A stretch of 64,000 nucleotides of DNA from Komagataeibacter medellinensis NBRC 3288 (GCF_000182745.2 NC_016027.1:2386001-2450000); one strand, 5' to 3'. Positions 44,353-53,567 are shown, counted from the stretch's first letter. Notes: generated by a model from the sequence alone, not told the origin. Program-made: numbers and translations.

Positions 44353-45356
44353 CACAGGTTTCAGCCTTTCCTCCCCCCGTGCTGCCGGGGCTGCGCAACC
44401 TGCTCTCGCGCTATGCCGAAAGCACGATGTGGCTGGCGCGCTACATGGAGCGCATGGAGAACATGGCGCGGCTGATCGAGGTGACAAGCACCTCCGTACA
44501 GGCAGGCAACATGGATGCGGGGTGGGACAGTGTCATCCGCATCAACGCCGATGACGCGCTGTTCTTCCAGCATCACGAGGCCGCGACAGAGCGCAGTGTC
44601 GTGTCCTTCTACATTACTGACCGTGACAACCCCGATTCCATCGTGTCCATGGCGCGCTGTGCGCGTGAGAACGCCCGGGTGCTTCGTCCACTGATCTCGA
44701 CCGAGATGTGGATGCACCTCAATGTCTTTACCCGCTGGGTGATGGATCTGGGGCCGGATGATGTGGGGGCGGGGTATCTTTCCACCCTGTGTACCCGGCT
44801 CAAGCAGGACTGCCAGACCCATTTTGGCATTACCGAGGGCACACTGTACCGCGATCAGGCGTGGCTGTTCTATATTCTGGGCAAGAATCTGGAACGCGCG
44901 GACCAGATTACCCGGCTGATCGATATCAAATACCATACCCTGCTACCCAGTGGCGCAGGGGTGGGATCGAATATTGATATGAGCCAGTGGACATCGGTGC
45001 TGCGGTCGGCTGCGGCCTATCACGCTTTTCGCCGCGTGCTGCCCGAAGGCATGACGCCCGCCAATATCGTGGGTTTCATGCTCAAGAATGATGGTTTCCC
45101 ACGTTCGCTTTCCGCCAGTCTGCGCGGTGTAGACTGCGCGCTGGCGTCACTTGCAGGAGAATACCGCTTGCGCCATTGCGGTCCATGTCAGGAGCGGGTG
45201 GAAGAACTGCGTGTGACATTGGTCGAGCAGACGGTAGAGGACATCATCATGCGCGGCCTGCATGAATACATGGACTGGATCCAGCGCCAACTCAGGCAGA
45301 TCCAGAACGATATTGCTCAGGCTTTCTGGCCACCAGTGGTGTCCGTGCAGGCATAG
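44349..45356 (+). CDS. Alpha-E domain protein
   Basis: A 335-residue, almost entirely helical protein matching the alpha-E family (LLSRYAESTMWLARYMERME, NMARLIEVTS; later LEQADQITRLIDIKYH-like and NIVGFMLKNDGFPRSLSASL). It is coupled to the ATP-grasp gene by a 4-base overlap. The family nearly always sits beside CP ATP-grasp proteins and probably works with them as a partner; no catalytic motif is evident. Confidence 0.93.
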   Translation: MTQVSAFPPPVLPGLRNLLSRYAESTMWLARYMERMENMARLIEVTSTSVQAGNMDAGWDSVIRINADDALFFQHHEAATERSVVSFYITDRDNPDSIVSMARCARENARVLRPLISTEMWMHLNVFTRWVMDLGPDDVGAGYLSTLCTRLKQDCQTHFGITEGTLYRDQAWLFYILGKNLERADQITRLIDIKYHTLLPSGAGVGSNIDMSQWTSVLRSAAAYHAFRRVLPEGMTPANIVGFMLKNDGFPRSLSASLRGVDCALASLAGEYRLRHCGPCQERVEELRVTLVEQTVEDIIMRGLHEYMDWIQRQLRQIQNDIAQAFWPPVVSVQA

Positions 45357-45357
45357 G

Positions 45358-45460
45358 GTTCAGGGAATAAGCGTTTTCAGCTACCGCTTTTTTCAGGAAG
45401 GCGGTATGCCCTGACGCTTTTTGAAAAAGCACCATCAAAAACGTTTTTATGATTTTCAGA
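45358..45460 (-). repeat. Dispersed hairpin repeat, copy 4 (inverted)
   Basis: Read on the minus strand it opens TGAAAATCATAAAAACG, then TTTTTGATGG and a TTTTTCAAAAAGCG block, then the stem TACCGC/GCGGTA (45382-45387, 45401-45406) and closes with TCCCTGAA, aligning to copies 1 and 2. It fills the gap between the alpha-E stop (45356) and the 3' end of tRNA-Gln (45471). It probably terminates both transcripts. Confidence 0.65.
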
Positions 45461-45470
45461 TGTTGAAAAC

Positions 45471-45545
45471 TGGCTGGGGCGGGAGGGTTCGAACCTCCGC
45501 ATGGCGGAATCAAAATCCGCTGCCTTACCACTTGGCTACGCCCCA
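45471..45545 (-). tRNA. tRNA-Gln(TTG)
   Basis: On the minus strand: acceptor TGGGGCG, D-arm TAGCCAAGTGGTAAGGC, anticodon arm GCGGATTTTGATTCCGC with anticodon TTG, T-arm GGAGGTTCGAACCTCC, acceptor CGCCCCA, discriminator G and encoded CCA. The cloverleaf is complete and the identity is clear. Confidence 0.96.
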
Positions 45546-45637
45546 GCAGGACACGTATCACGCGATTCGCATGATCCGGGGATGTTCTAATGTCTAAAGG
45601 GCGCTCCCGTAAAGGGGGAAGCGCCCGGTTTCCTCAT

Positions 45638-46279
45638 TCAGGCGAAAGGTTCCAGCGGCAGGTCAACCATCGGGTCGGTATCCGCATCGTGTGCCGTGCC
45701 TGCGGTGGTGGATTGCGGGGTGGCCGGTCCCAGCCCGGTAAAGCGGGCCGCGCGGTCCAGCGCCTGGTCAAGGGCGGCCATGGTCAGGCCCATGTCCTGG
45801 CTGTCGTCTTTGTCCCATGTGCGCAGGGTCAGGGTCCAGACACCCAGCAACGCCTGCAGGCGCATCGCACCGGCCAGGCCCGTGGTGTCCATCCCCGCAG
45901 CATCGGCAATCCATTTCATGCTTTCCACCGTGGCACCGCCCAGTACGATGGCAAGCGGCGGGTTCAGCGGCACGGCGCGCAGTACGGCGCGCACGCCCTC
46001 GCGGTACTGCTGGAACACGTCAAGGCGGCGCATGAGCATGTCGAACAGCTTTTCACGCACGCTCCCTTCGGAGCCATCCTCGACCAGGGCGGCCTCATCT
46101 GCCAGACGCCCCAGGGTCATCAGGAGCATGGTCTTGCAGGCAAAGCGTTTGCGCGCGGTATCCAGGCTCAGTCCCACATCGCGCGCAGCGTCAACGACCG
46201 TTGTGCGGCGCCACCCGTGCAGGGCGGCACGTTCCAGGGCAGAGCGGAGAAGGGTGGCGTCAAACTGGTCGTTGTCCAT
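45638..46279 (-). CDS. COQ9/TetR-like helical protein
   Basis: A 213-residue all-helical protein. Residues 10-55 form a TetR-like HTH (LERAALHGWRRTTVVDAARD, VGLSLDTARKRF). The C-terminal domain (ATVESMKWIADAAGMDTTGL) resembles COQ9 proteins, which assist ubiquinone synthesis, rather than a typical drug-sensing TetR domain. The nearby ubiK gene, also ubiquinone-linked, favours COQ9. Both readings remain open. Confidence 0.7.
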   Translation of the reverse strand: MDNDQFDATLLRSALERAALHGWRRTTVVDAARDVGLSLDTARKRFACKTMLLMTLGRLADEAALVEDGSEGSVREKLFDMLMRRLDVFQQYREGVRAVLRAVPLNPPLAIVLGGATVESMKWIADAAGMDTTGLAGAMRLQALLGVWTLTLRTWDKDDSQDMGLTMAALDQALDRAARFTGLGPATPQSTTAGTAHDADTDPMVDLPLEPFA

Positions 46280-46340
46280 AGTAAAGCGAGGTCTTCCGGG
46301 TCAGGGGTTCAGCGGGGGCAGGCCATGTGGGCGTGCATGG

Positions 46341-47177
46341 TCATGAAACGGGCAACGCGCCCGACAGTTCACGCGACCGCCGGGCGGCCGCCCGTACGGC
46401 GGCAGACAGGGTAGCTGGCCATGCATCGGGCGCCATCAGCACGTCAAGCGCCTTTTGCGTGGTACCGCCCGGACTGGTTACGTTACGGCGCAGGGTGGCG
46501 GCATCCACGCCACTGCGTACCATGAGCGCGCCAGCGCCAGCTACTGTCTGGCGTGCGATCTGGCGGGCAAGGTCTGGGGGCAGTCCTTCGGCAATACCGG
46601 CCTCTTCAAGCAGTTCGGCCAGCAGGAAGACATAGGCCGGCCCGCTGCCCGATATGGCGGTTACCGCATCCATCTCGTCTTCATGCTCGATCCAGGCCAC
46701 ATCGCCCACGGCGCGCAGCAGTCGCGTGCATAGGGCACGCTGTGCAGCGGTTGCGGCGGGCGGGGCATAGCATACGCTCATGCCCTGTCCGACGCTGCTG
46801 GGGGTGTTGGGCATGGCGCGGATTACGAGCGGCATCGGGCTGCCCGCAGGCAGGGCGTCTGTCAGGCAGTCCGTCAGATCGCCCGCGCGGCGCCCCGCCA
46901 GAACGGACAGCACCGGCGCACGCAGCGCGAAGGGCGCTATGGCGGTCATGACGGCATCGACCTTCTGCGGTTTGGTGGCCAGCACGATCATGCCGGGGTG
47001 AAAGCTGTCGGGCACCTCATCCGCGCTGCGCACCAGATGGTGCGGAGCGGGAACGGAGGGCCTGTGCCGGTCAATGATGAAGGAAGGGGCAAGCCCTTCC
47101 TTCAGCCATCCATCGAGCATGGCTCCCCCCATGTTGCCACAGCCTACAAGCAGGAGGGGGGGAAGCATCGCATCCAT
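46341..47177 (-). CDS. proC: Pyrroline-5-carboxylate reductase
   Basis: A 278-residue enzyme with GCGNMGGAML at the NAD(P) site, ATKPQKVDAV, RAMPNTPSSVGQGMS and AISGSGPAYVFLLAELLEEAG (substrate/dimer region). It makes proline from pyrroline-5-carboxylate. proA, an earlier step, is at 57.9 kb. It overlaps the ybjN stop by one base (TGATG). Confidence 0.96.
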   Translation of the reverse strand: MDAMLPPLLLVGCGNMGGAMLDGWLKEGLAPSFIIDRHRPSVPAPHHLVRSADEVPDSFHPGMIVLATKPQKVDAVMTAIAPFALRAPVLSVLAGRRAGDLTDCLTDALPAGSPMPLVIRAMPNTPSSVGQGMSVCYAPPAATAAQRALCTRLLRAVGDVAWIEHEDEMDAVTAISGSGPAYVFLLAELLEEAGIAEGLPPDLARQIARQTVAGAGALMVRSGVDAATLRRNVTSPGGTTQKALDVLMAPDAWPATLSAAVRAAARRSRELSGALPVS

Positions 47178-47680
47178 CAGGCCATTCCCGCGCAGTCAAG
47201 CATGGCGGCTTCCAGCGCCTCGGCCGGTTTCTTGCCGCCCCAGAGCACGAACTGGAAGGCGGGGTAGAAGCGTTCGCATTCGGTCAGGGCGATGTCGATC
47301 ATGTCCTCCAGGCTTTCCATGGAGGCCCCGCGTGAGCCACGTAGCAACACGGCATGGCGGAAGACCGGGGTACCATGCTCCAGGTCCATGCCGAAATGAC
47401 CGATCCATAACCGCTCGTTGGCCAGGGCCACGAGTTCGAACAGGTTCTGACGCTGCTCGGCCGGGACCTTGAGGTCGAATGTACAGGTGAAATGCATTGC
47501 ACTGACTTCTTCCGACCAGCAGAAGAACAGGCCGTAATCGCACCATTTGCCCGGTGCTTCGGCAGCCATTTCCGAATCGCTGCGACGTTCAAAATTCCAG
47601 TCATATCCGCCTACGATCTGTTCCATCAGATCGAGTGGATTCGTATTGCGTGTGCGTGTTGTCTGAGTCAGAGCAGGCAT
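47177..47680 (-). CDS. YbjN domain-containing protein
   Basis: A 167-residue protein of the YbjN family seen next to proC and ubiK in many alphaproteobacteria (NPLDLMEQIVGGYDWNFERR, CDYGLFFCWSEEVSAMHFTC, LANERLWIGHFGMDLEHGTP). It is fold-related to type III secretion chaperones; its role is unknown. It is coupled to proC. Confidence 0.88.
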   Translation of the reverse strand: MPALTQTTRTRNTNPLDLMEQIVGGYDWNFERRSDSEMAAEAPGKWCDYGLFFCWSEEVSAMHFTCTFDLKVPAEQRQNLFELVALANERLWIGHFGMDLEHGTPVFRHAVLLRGSRGASMESLEDMIDIALTECERFYPAFQFVLWGGKKPAEALEAAMLDCAGMA

Positions 47681-47844
47681 GTGGCACTCCCCGAAGCCGT
47701 CGTGGAGGAAATCCGGCGCGATGGCAGGATTCCGTGTCTCTGCAACCCGTTCCGTGTCCTGTTGCGGGGAATCAGGACATGGAGCGTTCCGTTACCCTAT
47801 GGCGCGCGCGCAGCGGCTGCAAGCATTGTGCTTGGCCGTAACGA

Positions 47845-48135
47845 TCAGGTGCCGGAGTGGGGTGCGGGTGCGGTCAGGCTGGCTTCCAGGTCGGATACGC
47901 GTTCTTCCAGCCGGGTAATCCGGTTTTCCATTTCGGACTGCGCGAGGCGGGCACGGGTGGCGACTTCGCGCACCACTTCAAATTCGTCGCGGCGCACAAG
48001 GTTCAGGCTGCCGAGTGTTTCGTCCACGCGGGCGCGGACAATGGCACCGATTTCCTCGCGCACGCCAGCAAGGGCCGAGAACGCGCCGCCGGCCACGCCG
48101 GCAAGGTCATCAAGAATGCGGGGCCTGTCGGACAT
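47845..48135 (-). CDS. UbiK family ubiquinone biosynthesis accessory factor
   Basis: A 96-residue BMFP-domain coiled-coil protein: amphipathic start (ILDDLAGVAGGAFSALAGVR), basic centre (LVRRDEFEVVREVATRARLA) and a heptad-rich end (ENRITRLEERVSDLEASL). UbiK proteins bind lipid and support aerobic ubiquinone synthesis. ATG at 48135 is taken because the domain starts there; the frame continues upstream into the divergent hldD region. Confidence 0.85.
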   Translation of the reverse strand: MSDRPRILDDLAGVAGGAFSALAGVREEIGAIVRARVDETLGSLNLVRRDEFEVVREVATRARLAQSEMENRITRLEERVSDLEASLTAPAPHSGT

Positions 48136-48319
48136 AATGGATACTCCATAAACGTACCGCGCCGTGTCCTTGACCAGACTGCGGGCGCGATGAAAGGCAC
48201 CACTATAGACACATTGCCGCCCCGAGGCTATCCGCACGATAGTCGTGGTCGTGCACAGGCTGCTACCATCAACTTCCAGACGACAGGCAACTTCCAGGCA
48301 ACAGGCGGGGCGCGGGACA

Positions 48320-49300
48320 GTGATCGTGATTACGGGGGGCGCGGGCTTTATCGGTTCGTGCATGCAGGAGGCACTTCATGCGCGCGGCGTGGAGACGGTG
48401 GTGGTGGACTGGCTGGGCAGCGCGGGCAAGTGGCGCAACCTGCGTCACCACGCTCCCGCCCGGATCATCGCCCCCGAGGCGCTGGCGGCATGGCTTGCCA
48501 CCGGCCCGGATGTGGAGGCAGTGATCCATCTCGGCGCGATAAGCGAGACCACGGCTACGGATGGCGATCTGGTCTGGCGTACCAATGTAGACCTGTCGAT
48601 GCAGTTGGCCGAGTGGTGCGCGCAGGCAGGCGTGCGTTTCATCTATGCCTCCTCCGCTGCCACCTATGGCGCTGCGGACCGGGTGGAGCAGTTCAGTGAT
48701 GACCCGGCGGGGGTGGACCGACTCAGCCCGCTTAACCTGTATGGCTGGTCCAAGCAGGCATTCGACAGTAACCTGCTGCACCGGCTGGGCAGGGGCGAGT
48801 TGCCCGGTCTGTCCTGGGCGGGCCTGAAATTCTTCAACGTGTATGGCCCCAACGAGTACCACAAGGGGCGCATGATCTCGGTGGTCAGGGTCAAGTATGA
48901 CGAGGCGCGCGCGGACCAGCCCCTGCGCCTGTTCCGCTCCGATGTGCCGGGCCTGGCCGATGGGGCGCAGGCGCGTGATTTCATATGGGTGGGCGATGTG
49001 GTGGATGTCATGCTCTGGCTGCTTGAGCACCGCCATGTCAGCGGGCTGTTCAACTGTGGCACGGGTGTTGCGCGCACCTATGTCGATCTGGCGCACGCGG
49101 TGTGCGATGCGGCGGGGGTGGCCCGCCAGATCGAATTCATTGACATGCCCGAGAGCCTGCGTGGGCAGTACCAGTCCTTTACCTGTGCGGACATGCGCAG
49201 GCTCAGGGCGGCAGGATACACACGCGCCTTCACCACGCTGGAGGATGGCGTGAGTCATTATGTGCAGAGCTACCTTGCCCGTCCCGATCCCTATCTCTAG
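48320..49300 (+). CDS. hldD: ADP-L-glycero-D-manno-heptose-6-epimerase
   Basis: A 326-residue extended-SDR enzyme: VIVITGGAGFIGSCM Rossmann start (hence GTG at 48320), SSAATYG, YGWSKQAFD with the catalytic Tyr/Lys, and FNVYGPNEYHKGRMISVVRV, diagnostic for HldD. It epimerises ADP-heptose for the LPS inner core. The longer frame back to 48245 lacks homology. It is divergent from ubiK. Confidence 0.93.
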   Translation: MIVITGGAGFIGSCMQEALHARGVETVVVDWLGSAGKWRNLRHHAPARIIAPEALAAWLATGPDVEAVIHLGAISETTATDGDLVWRTNVDLSMQLAEWCAQAGVRFIYASSAATYGAADRVEQFSDDPAGVDRLSPLNLYGWSKQAFDSNLLHRLGRGELPGLSWAGLKFFNVYGPNEYHKGRMISVVRVKYDEARADQPLRLFRSDVPGLADGAQARDFIWVGDVVDVMLWLLEHRHVSGLFNCGTGVARTYVDLAHAVCDAAGVARQIEFIDMPESLRGQYQSFTCADMRRLRAAGYTRAFTTLEDGVSHYVQSYLARPDPYL

Positions 49301-49358
49301 GCCCCTATCGCCGGGCATCGTGCCCGATGCACCACAACCTTGACATGAAAGTGGGCCG

Positions 49359-50219
49359 ATGCTGCCTGTCCTGATCTTTCCGCAGTTCGATCCGGTAATG
49401 GTCCATTTCGGGCCGCTGGTCATACGCTGGTATGCCATGGCCTATATCGTCGCCCTGGTGGCGGGGTGGCGGATTGCGCGCCACCTGGTGGCCCTGCCGC
49501 CACGCGCCGCGACCACCGTGCAGGTGGATGACTTCCTGACATGGGCAACGCTGGGCGTGGTGCTGGGGGGGCGGCTTGGCTACATCCTGTTCTATCAGCC
49601 GGGCTATTATCTGGCCCATCCGCTCAATATCCTGCAGGTCTGGCACGGTGGCATGTCGTTCCATGGCGGGGCGGCCGGGGTGATCATTGCGCTGATCGTA
49701 TTTACGCGGCTTAACAAGCTGAGTTTCCTTGCCTTTTCGGATCGGATCACGACCGTAGTGCCCATCGGGCTGGGGCTGGGGCGCATCGCCAACTTCATCA
49801 ACGGCGAACTGTGGGGGCGGCCTGCATCCGATTCCCTGCCATGGGCCATGATCTTTCCCGATGCCGGGCCACAACCGCGTCATCCTTCCGAACTGTATGA
49901 GGCATTTGCCGAAGGGCTGGTGCTTTTTGTCGTGCTGTGGTGTGTATCGCGCAGCCTGCGCGCGCGCCAGCATCCGGGCTTCATCGCGGGGCTGTTCCTG
50001 TTCGGTTATGCGGTGGCGCGCACGGTGTGTGAATGCTTCCGTGAACCCGATGCCTTCATTGGCTTCCTGCCCTTTGGCGTAACCATGGGGCAGGTGCTGT
50101 GCGTGCCCATGGCCATTGGCGGCGCGGGGCTGATGCTCAATGCCTGCCTGCGGCCCGCACGCACATCCGTCATGGCCGAACCCGATGCGGCGCAGGCGGA
50201 TGGCAGGATCTCACGGTGA
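49359..50219 (+). CDS. lgt: Prolipoprotein diacylglyceryl transferase
   Basis: A 286-residue inner-membrane enzyme. Typical segments are IRWYAMAYIVALVAGW, LGGRLGYILFYQPGYYLAHP, WHGGMSFHGGAAGVIIAL, GLGRIANFINGELWGRPA and HPSELYEAFAEG. It puts diacylglycerol on the lipobox Cys of lipoprotein precursors, such as those at 12.9 and 52.1 kb. Its stop overlaps the methyltransferase start (GTGA). Confidence 0.97.
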   Translation: MLPVLIFPQFDPVMVHFGPLVIRWYAMAYIVALVAGWRIARHLVALPPRAATTVQVDDFLTWATLGVVLGGRLGYILFYQPGYYLAHPLNILQVWHGGMSFHGGAAGVIIALIVFTRLNKLSFLAFSDRITTVVPIGLGLGRIANFINGELWGRPASDSLPWAMIFPDAGPQPRHPSELYEAFAEGLVLFVVLWCVSRSLRARQHPGFIAGLFLFGYAVARTVCECFREPDAFIGFLPFGVTMGQVLCVPMAIGGAGLMLNACLRPARTSVMAEPDAAQADGRISR

Positions 50220-51268
50220 GTGGTGCGGCCGAACGCCTGGACCATTTCATGGCCCGGGCCAATGCCGCCTACTACGCGGGGTGTGACCCGTTTGCCGATT
50301 TCATCACGTCGCCCGAAATATCACAGGTTTTTGGTGAACTGCTGGGCGCATGGACAGCCGCTGTATGGGCGCAGCTTGGCAGGCCGGACCCCTTTGTTCT
50401 GGTTGAGGCCGGGCCGGGGCGGGGTACGCTCATGGCCGATGCGCTGCGCCTTGTGCGCCGCGTGGCCCCGGACTGTCACACTGCCGCCCGGCTGCACCTG
50501 ATCGAGACCTCGCCCCGCTTGCGCGGCATACAGGCCCGCGCGCTGGATGGCATGGCCCCTGTGCCCGTGTGCTGGCATGACAGCCTTGCCACCGTGCCCG
50601 ATGGCCCGATGATTTTCCTGGCTAATGAATTCCTTGATGCACTGCCCATCCGCCAGTTCATCCGGCGGGTAGGGGGCTGGGCGGAACGGTTTGTACGGCA
50701 TGGTGCATTCGTGGCGGTGCCTGTGTCCTTTCCGCCCGATCACCCGGCAGGCACGCGCGCGGTGCCAGAAGGGGACGTGCTGGAAACCTGCCAGCCCGCG
50801 CTGGACTTCACACAGGCTCTTGCCACCCGTCTGGGGCACGCATCAGGTGCGGCGTTGCTGATTGATTACGGTTACGACGCCCCCGCCTGGGGTGACAGCC
50901 TGCAGGCCCTGCGCGGTGGGCGCCCGGCAGACCCGCTGCATGATCCCGGCACGGCGGACCTGACCGCCCATGTCGATTTCCGCTCCATCGCGCAGCGGGC
51001 CGCGCAGTGTGGGGGGGTGGATATATGGGGCAGCGTGCCGCAGGGACCATTTCTGGCCGCACTCGGGCTTGCCGCGCGCTGCGCCCAGCTTGAACGTGCG
51101 GCACCACGGCAGGCGGCACAGACGCGGGTGGCAGCGGCAAGACTTGCAGCGCCGGAGCACATGGGCCAGCTTTTTCGCGTGCTCGGGCTTTCGGCGGGGC
51201 TGGTCGGCGGATTGCCCGGCTTTGCGGGCAGGCGTGGGACTGAGGTCGCGCCCAACAGGGGAACATGA
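50216..51268 (+). CDS. MidA/NDUFAF7-family SAM-dependent methyltransferase
   Basis: A 350-residue protein with the family signatures MARANAAYYAGCDPFADFIT, SPEISQVFGELLGAW, LVEAGPGRGTLMADALR (SAM loop), LANEFLDALPIRQF and ALLIDYGYD. In eukaryotes NDUFAF7 dimethylates an arginine of complex I subunit NDUFS2; a complex I assembly role is inferred here. GTG at 50216 overlaps the lgt stop, and pgeF follows by a 4-base overlap. Confidence 0.92.
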   Translation: MSGAAERLDHFMARANAAYYAGCDPFADFITSPEISQVFGELLGAWTAAVWAQLGRPDPFVLVEAGPGRGTLMADALRLVRRVAPDCHTAARLHLIETSPRLRGIQARALDGMAPVPVCWHDSLATVPDGPMIFLANEFLDALPIRQFIRRVGGWAERFVRHGAFVAVPVSFPPDHPAGTRAVPEGDVLETCQPALDFTQALATRLGHASGAALLIDYGYDAPAWGDSLQALRGGRPADPLHDPGTADLTAHVDFRSIAQRAAQCGGVDIWGSVPQGPFLAALGLAARCAQLERAAPRQAAQTRVAAARLAAPEHMGQLFRVLGLSAGLVGGLPGFAGRRGTEVAPNRGT

Positions 51269-52062
51269 TGATGACGGACAGCGCCATAACGGATGCACAG
51301 GTCGTGCGCGCGCCGCTGCTGGCTGCCGCCCGGCACGGGTTCTTTACCCGTCAGGGCGGTGTGTCTACCGGCCCGTATGCCAGCCTGAACTGTTCTACCC
51401 GCTCGGCCGATACTCCCGAAGCACTGCGTGAGAACCGCCGCCGGGTGGCGCAGTACGTAGGCGTGCCGCTTGAGCATCTGCTGGGCCTGACACAGGTGCA
51501 TGGCGCGCGAACCCTGAGTGTCACCGGCCCATGGGCGACAGGTGCCGGGCCGGAGGGGGACGGTCTGGTAACAAGCCAGCCCGGCCTCGCACTGGGGGTA
51601 ATTACTGCTGACTGCGCGCCCATCCTGTTCAGCAATGCGCACGGCACGGTGGTGGGGGCAGCACATGCGGGCTGGCGCGGGGCATGTGGCGGTATTGTGG
51701 AGTCGGTGGTGGCCGCCATGGGTGCGCTGGGCTGTGCGGCCGATGGGATCAGCGCCGTGGTCGGTCCCTGCATCGCCCCCCATAGTTACGAGGTGGGGCC
51801 GGACATGCGTGATGCGGTGCTGGCGTGCGATGCATCCGCCACCCGCTTTTTCGTGCCCGCCGTGCGGAAGGATCACTTCATGTTCGACCTGCCCGGCTAC
51901 TGCGTGGGGCGACTGGAGCGCTGCGGGGTGGGGCAGGCTGCCGCGGTGGGACTCGACACCCTGCACGATGAAGCTCGGTTTTTCAGCCATCGTCGCCGCA
52001 CGCTGGCCGGTGGGGGCCCGATCGGCCACCAGATTTCCGTTATTGCCTGCCGGGCGATATAG
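51265..52062 (+). CDS. pgeF: Peptidoglycan editing factor PgeF (YfiH, laccase-like)
   Basis: A 265-residue protein with the family motifs HGFFTRQGGVSTGPYASLNC, GLTQVHGARTLSV, VITADCAPILFSN (Cys), AAHAGWRGACGGIVESVV (His) and VGPCIAPHSYEV. PgeF removes wrongly incorporated L-Ser from peptidoglycan precursors. It is co-translated with lgt and midA. ATGATG start duplicates make 51268 equally possible. Confidence 0.93.
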   Translation: MMMTDSAITDAQVVRAPLLAAARHGFFTRQGGVSTGPYASLNCSTRSADTPEALRENRRRVAQYVGVPLEHLLGLTQVHGARTLSVTGPWATGAGPEGDGLVTSQPGLALGVITADCAPILFSNAHGTVVGAAHAGWRGACGGIVESVVAAMGALGCAADGISAVVGPCIAPHSYEVGPDMRDAVLACDASATRFFVPAVRKDHFMFDLPGYCVGRLERCGVGQAAAVGLDTLHDEARFFSHRRRTLAGGGPIGHQISVIACRAI

Positions 52063-52073
52063 ATAGGATCATG

Positions 52074-53567
52074 ATGTCAGAAGTTTCTGCCCGGCGGCTG
52101 GTCATGGTGTCAGCCGTTGTTGCACTTGGTGCCCTTGGTGGCTGCATGAGCATGCCGCACCCCTTCCGCCCCACCGGCGCGGGCAGTGCGGCACAGGCAC
52201 CGACCGCGCGGCTGGCGGTGCCGGTCTCGACCGCCTCGGGCACGGACGCGCAAGCCACGCAGATCTGGCAACACGCTATGGTCGAGGCCCTGCTGGCGCA
52301 GTCCGTGCCCGCCATGGGCCAGCCTGTGCGTCCTGGGGACTGGTGGCTGAAAATGACCACCGCCGCCCGTAATGGTGCGGTTGTGCCGACCTATGCCGTC
52401 ATCACCCCCAAGGGAGAGGAACGCGGCCATATGGAAGGCGCTCCCGTTCCCGCCGCCCAGTGGCAGGCAGCCGACGGGCAGGCCGTCGCGCGTTCAGCAC
52501 AGGGGGCGGCACCGGGTGTGGCTGAATTGCTGACCGGTATCCAGGCCGCCCAGATGCAAAAGGACCCCAACAGTCTCAAGAACCGCCCCGCGCATGTCTA
52601 TTTTGCTGGTGTGCACGGCGCACCGGGTGATGGCGACCATGCCTTGGCGCAGGCCTTTATCGCCGCTTTCCCCGATGCGCATGAGGATATCCGCCATACA
52701 GCCACTGGGGCCGATTACACCGTGCGCTGCTCCGTGGTGCTTAATGATGCGGTCACGACGACCTCGCTGAACCCCCAGCAGCATATCGTGCTGACATGGC
52801 AGGTGGTCGATGCACAGGGCAAGGAGGCAGGTGCCGCCACCCAGATCCATGATATCGCGGCCCATTCGCTTGACAAAAAGTGGGGAGAGGTGGCGGTCAC
52901 TGCCGCTGATGAGGCCGCTGGTGCTGCCCGCCAGATCATAACGCGCTATTCCGGCCGGGCGAACCTGCCGCTAGCTGCGGATGGCACGCTGGGCGCGCAG
53001 CCGGTGGCAACCCCATCGCAGGCCGCACCAGCGCGGTTCGTTGCGTCACAGTCCGCGCGCGCTACGTCTGTCGAGTCCCGTCAGGTCGTAGCAGGCGCGA
53101 CCATGCCAACCGCCACGTTGCCTGTTGCCAGTACGCCCGTGGTCCCGGCCGCAGGCGCGTCCGTGCCGTCTGCGCCCGTGCTTCCGGCGGCGGTGAAAGC
53201 CCCGGTGGCTTCGAGCACGCCGGTAATTGCACCGCGTGCTGCGGTTGCGCCGGAAATGATTGCAAAACCGGTTGTCAGTCCGGCGGCACCGGTTGCGCCC
53301 GCCGCTGCCCCGGTACCCATGGTGGCGTCCACTCCCGCCGTAGCACCCGCATCCCGGACCAGGTTGGCGACCGCCCGGCCTGCGGTTCCGGCTGCACGAC
53401 AGGCCGATGGCTGGCCACCCATGCCCAGCGCTACGGTTGTTTCCACTCCTGAAACGAATGCCGCCGCCCCGCAGGAGATCCATGGCACGCCTATGCCCGC
53501 CACCCCGCCCGTGGCGACGCGACCCTTTCCCGGCGTGACCCTGCCGCCACGGCGCGGACCGGTGTGA
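52074..53567 (+). CDS. Lipoprotein with Ala/Pro-rich C-terminal half, 497 aa
   Basis: A lipoprotein signal (RRLVMVSAVVALGALGGC) is followed by about 280 residues of globular sequence (HAMVEALLAQSVPAMGQPVR, PGDWWLKMTTAA, IHDIAAHSLDKKWGEVAVTA). The last 190 residues are a low-complexity Ala/Pro/Val stretch, probably extended in the envelope. No family is recognised. It follows pgeF at 11 bases, likely the same transcript. Confidence 0.8.
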   Translation: MSEVSARRLVMVSAVVALGALGGCMSMPHPFRPTGAGSAAQAPTARLAVPVSTASGTDAQATQIWQHAMVEALLAQSVPAMGQPVRPGDWWLKMTTAARNGAVVPTYAVITPKGEERGHMEGAPVPAAQWQAADGQAVARSAQGAAPGVAELLTGIQAAQMQKDPNSLKNRPAHVYFAGVHGAPGDGDHALAQAFIAAFPDAHEDIRHTATGADYTVRCSVVLNDAVTTTSLNPQQHIVLTWQVVDAQGKEAGAATQIHDIAAHSLDKKWGEVAVTAADEAAGAARQIITRYSGRANLPLAADGTLGAQPVATPSQAAPARFVASQSARATSVESRQVVAGATMPTATLPVASTPVVPAAGASVPSAPVLPAAVKAPVASSTPVIAPRAAVAPEMIAKPVVSPAAPVAPAAAPVPMVASTPAVAPASRTRLATARPAVPAARQADGWPPMPSATVVSTPETNAAAPQEIHGTPMPATPPVATRPFPGVTLPPRRGPV

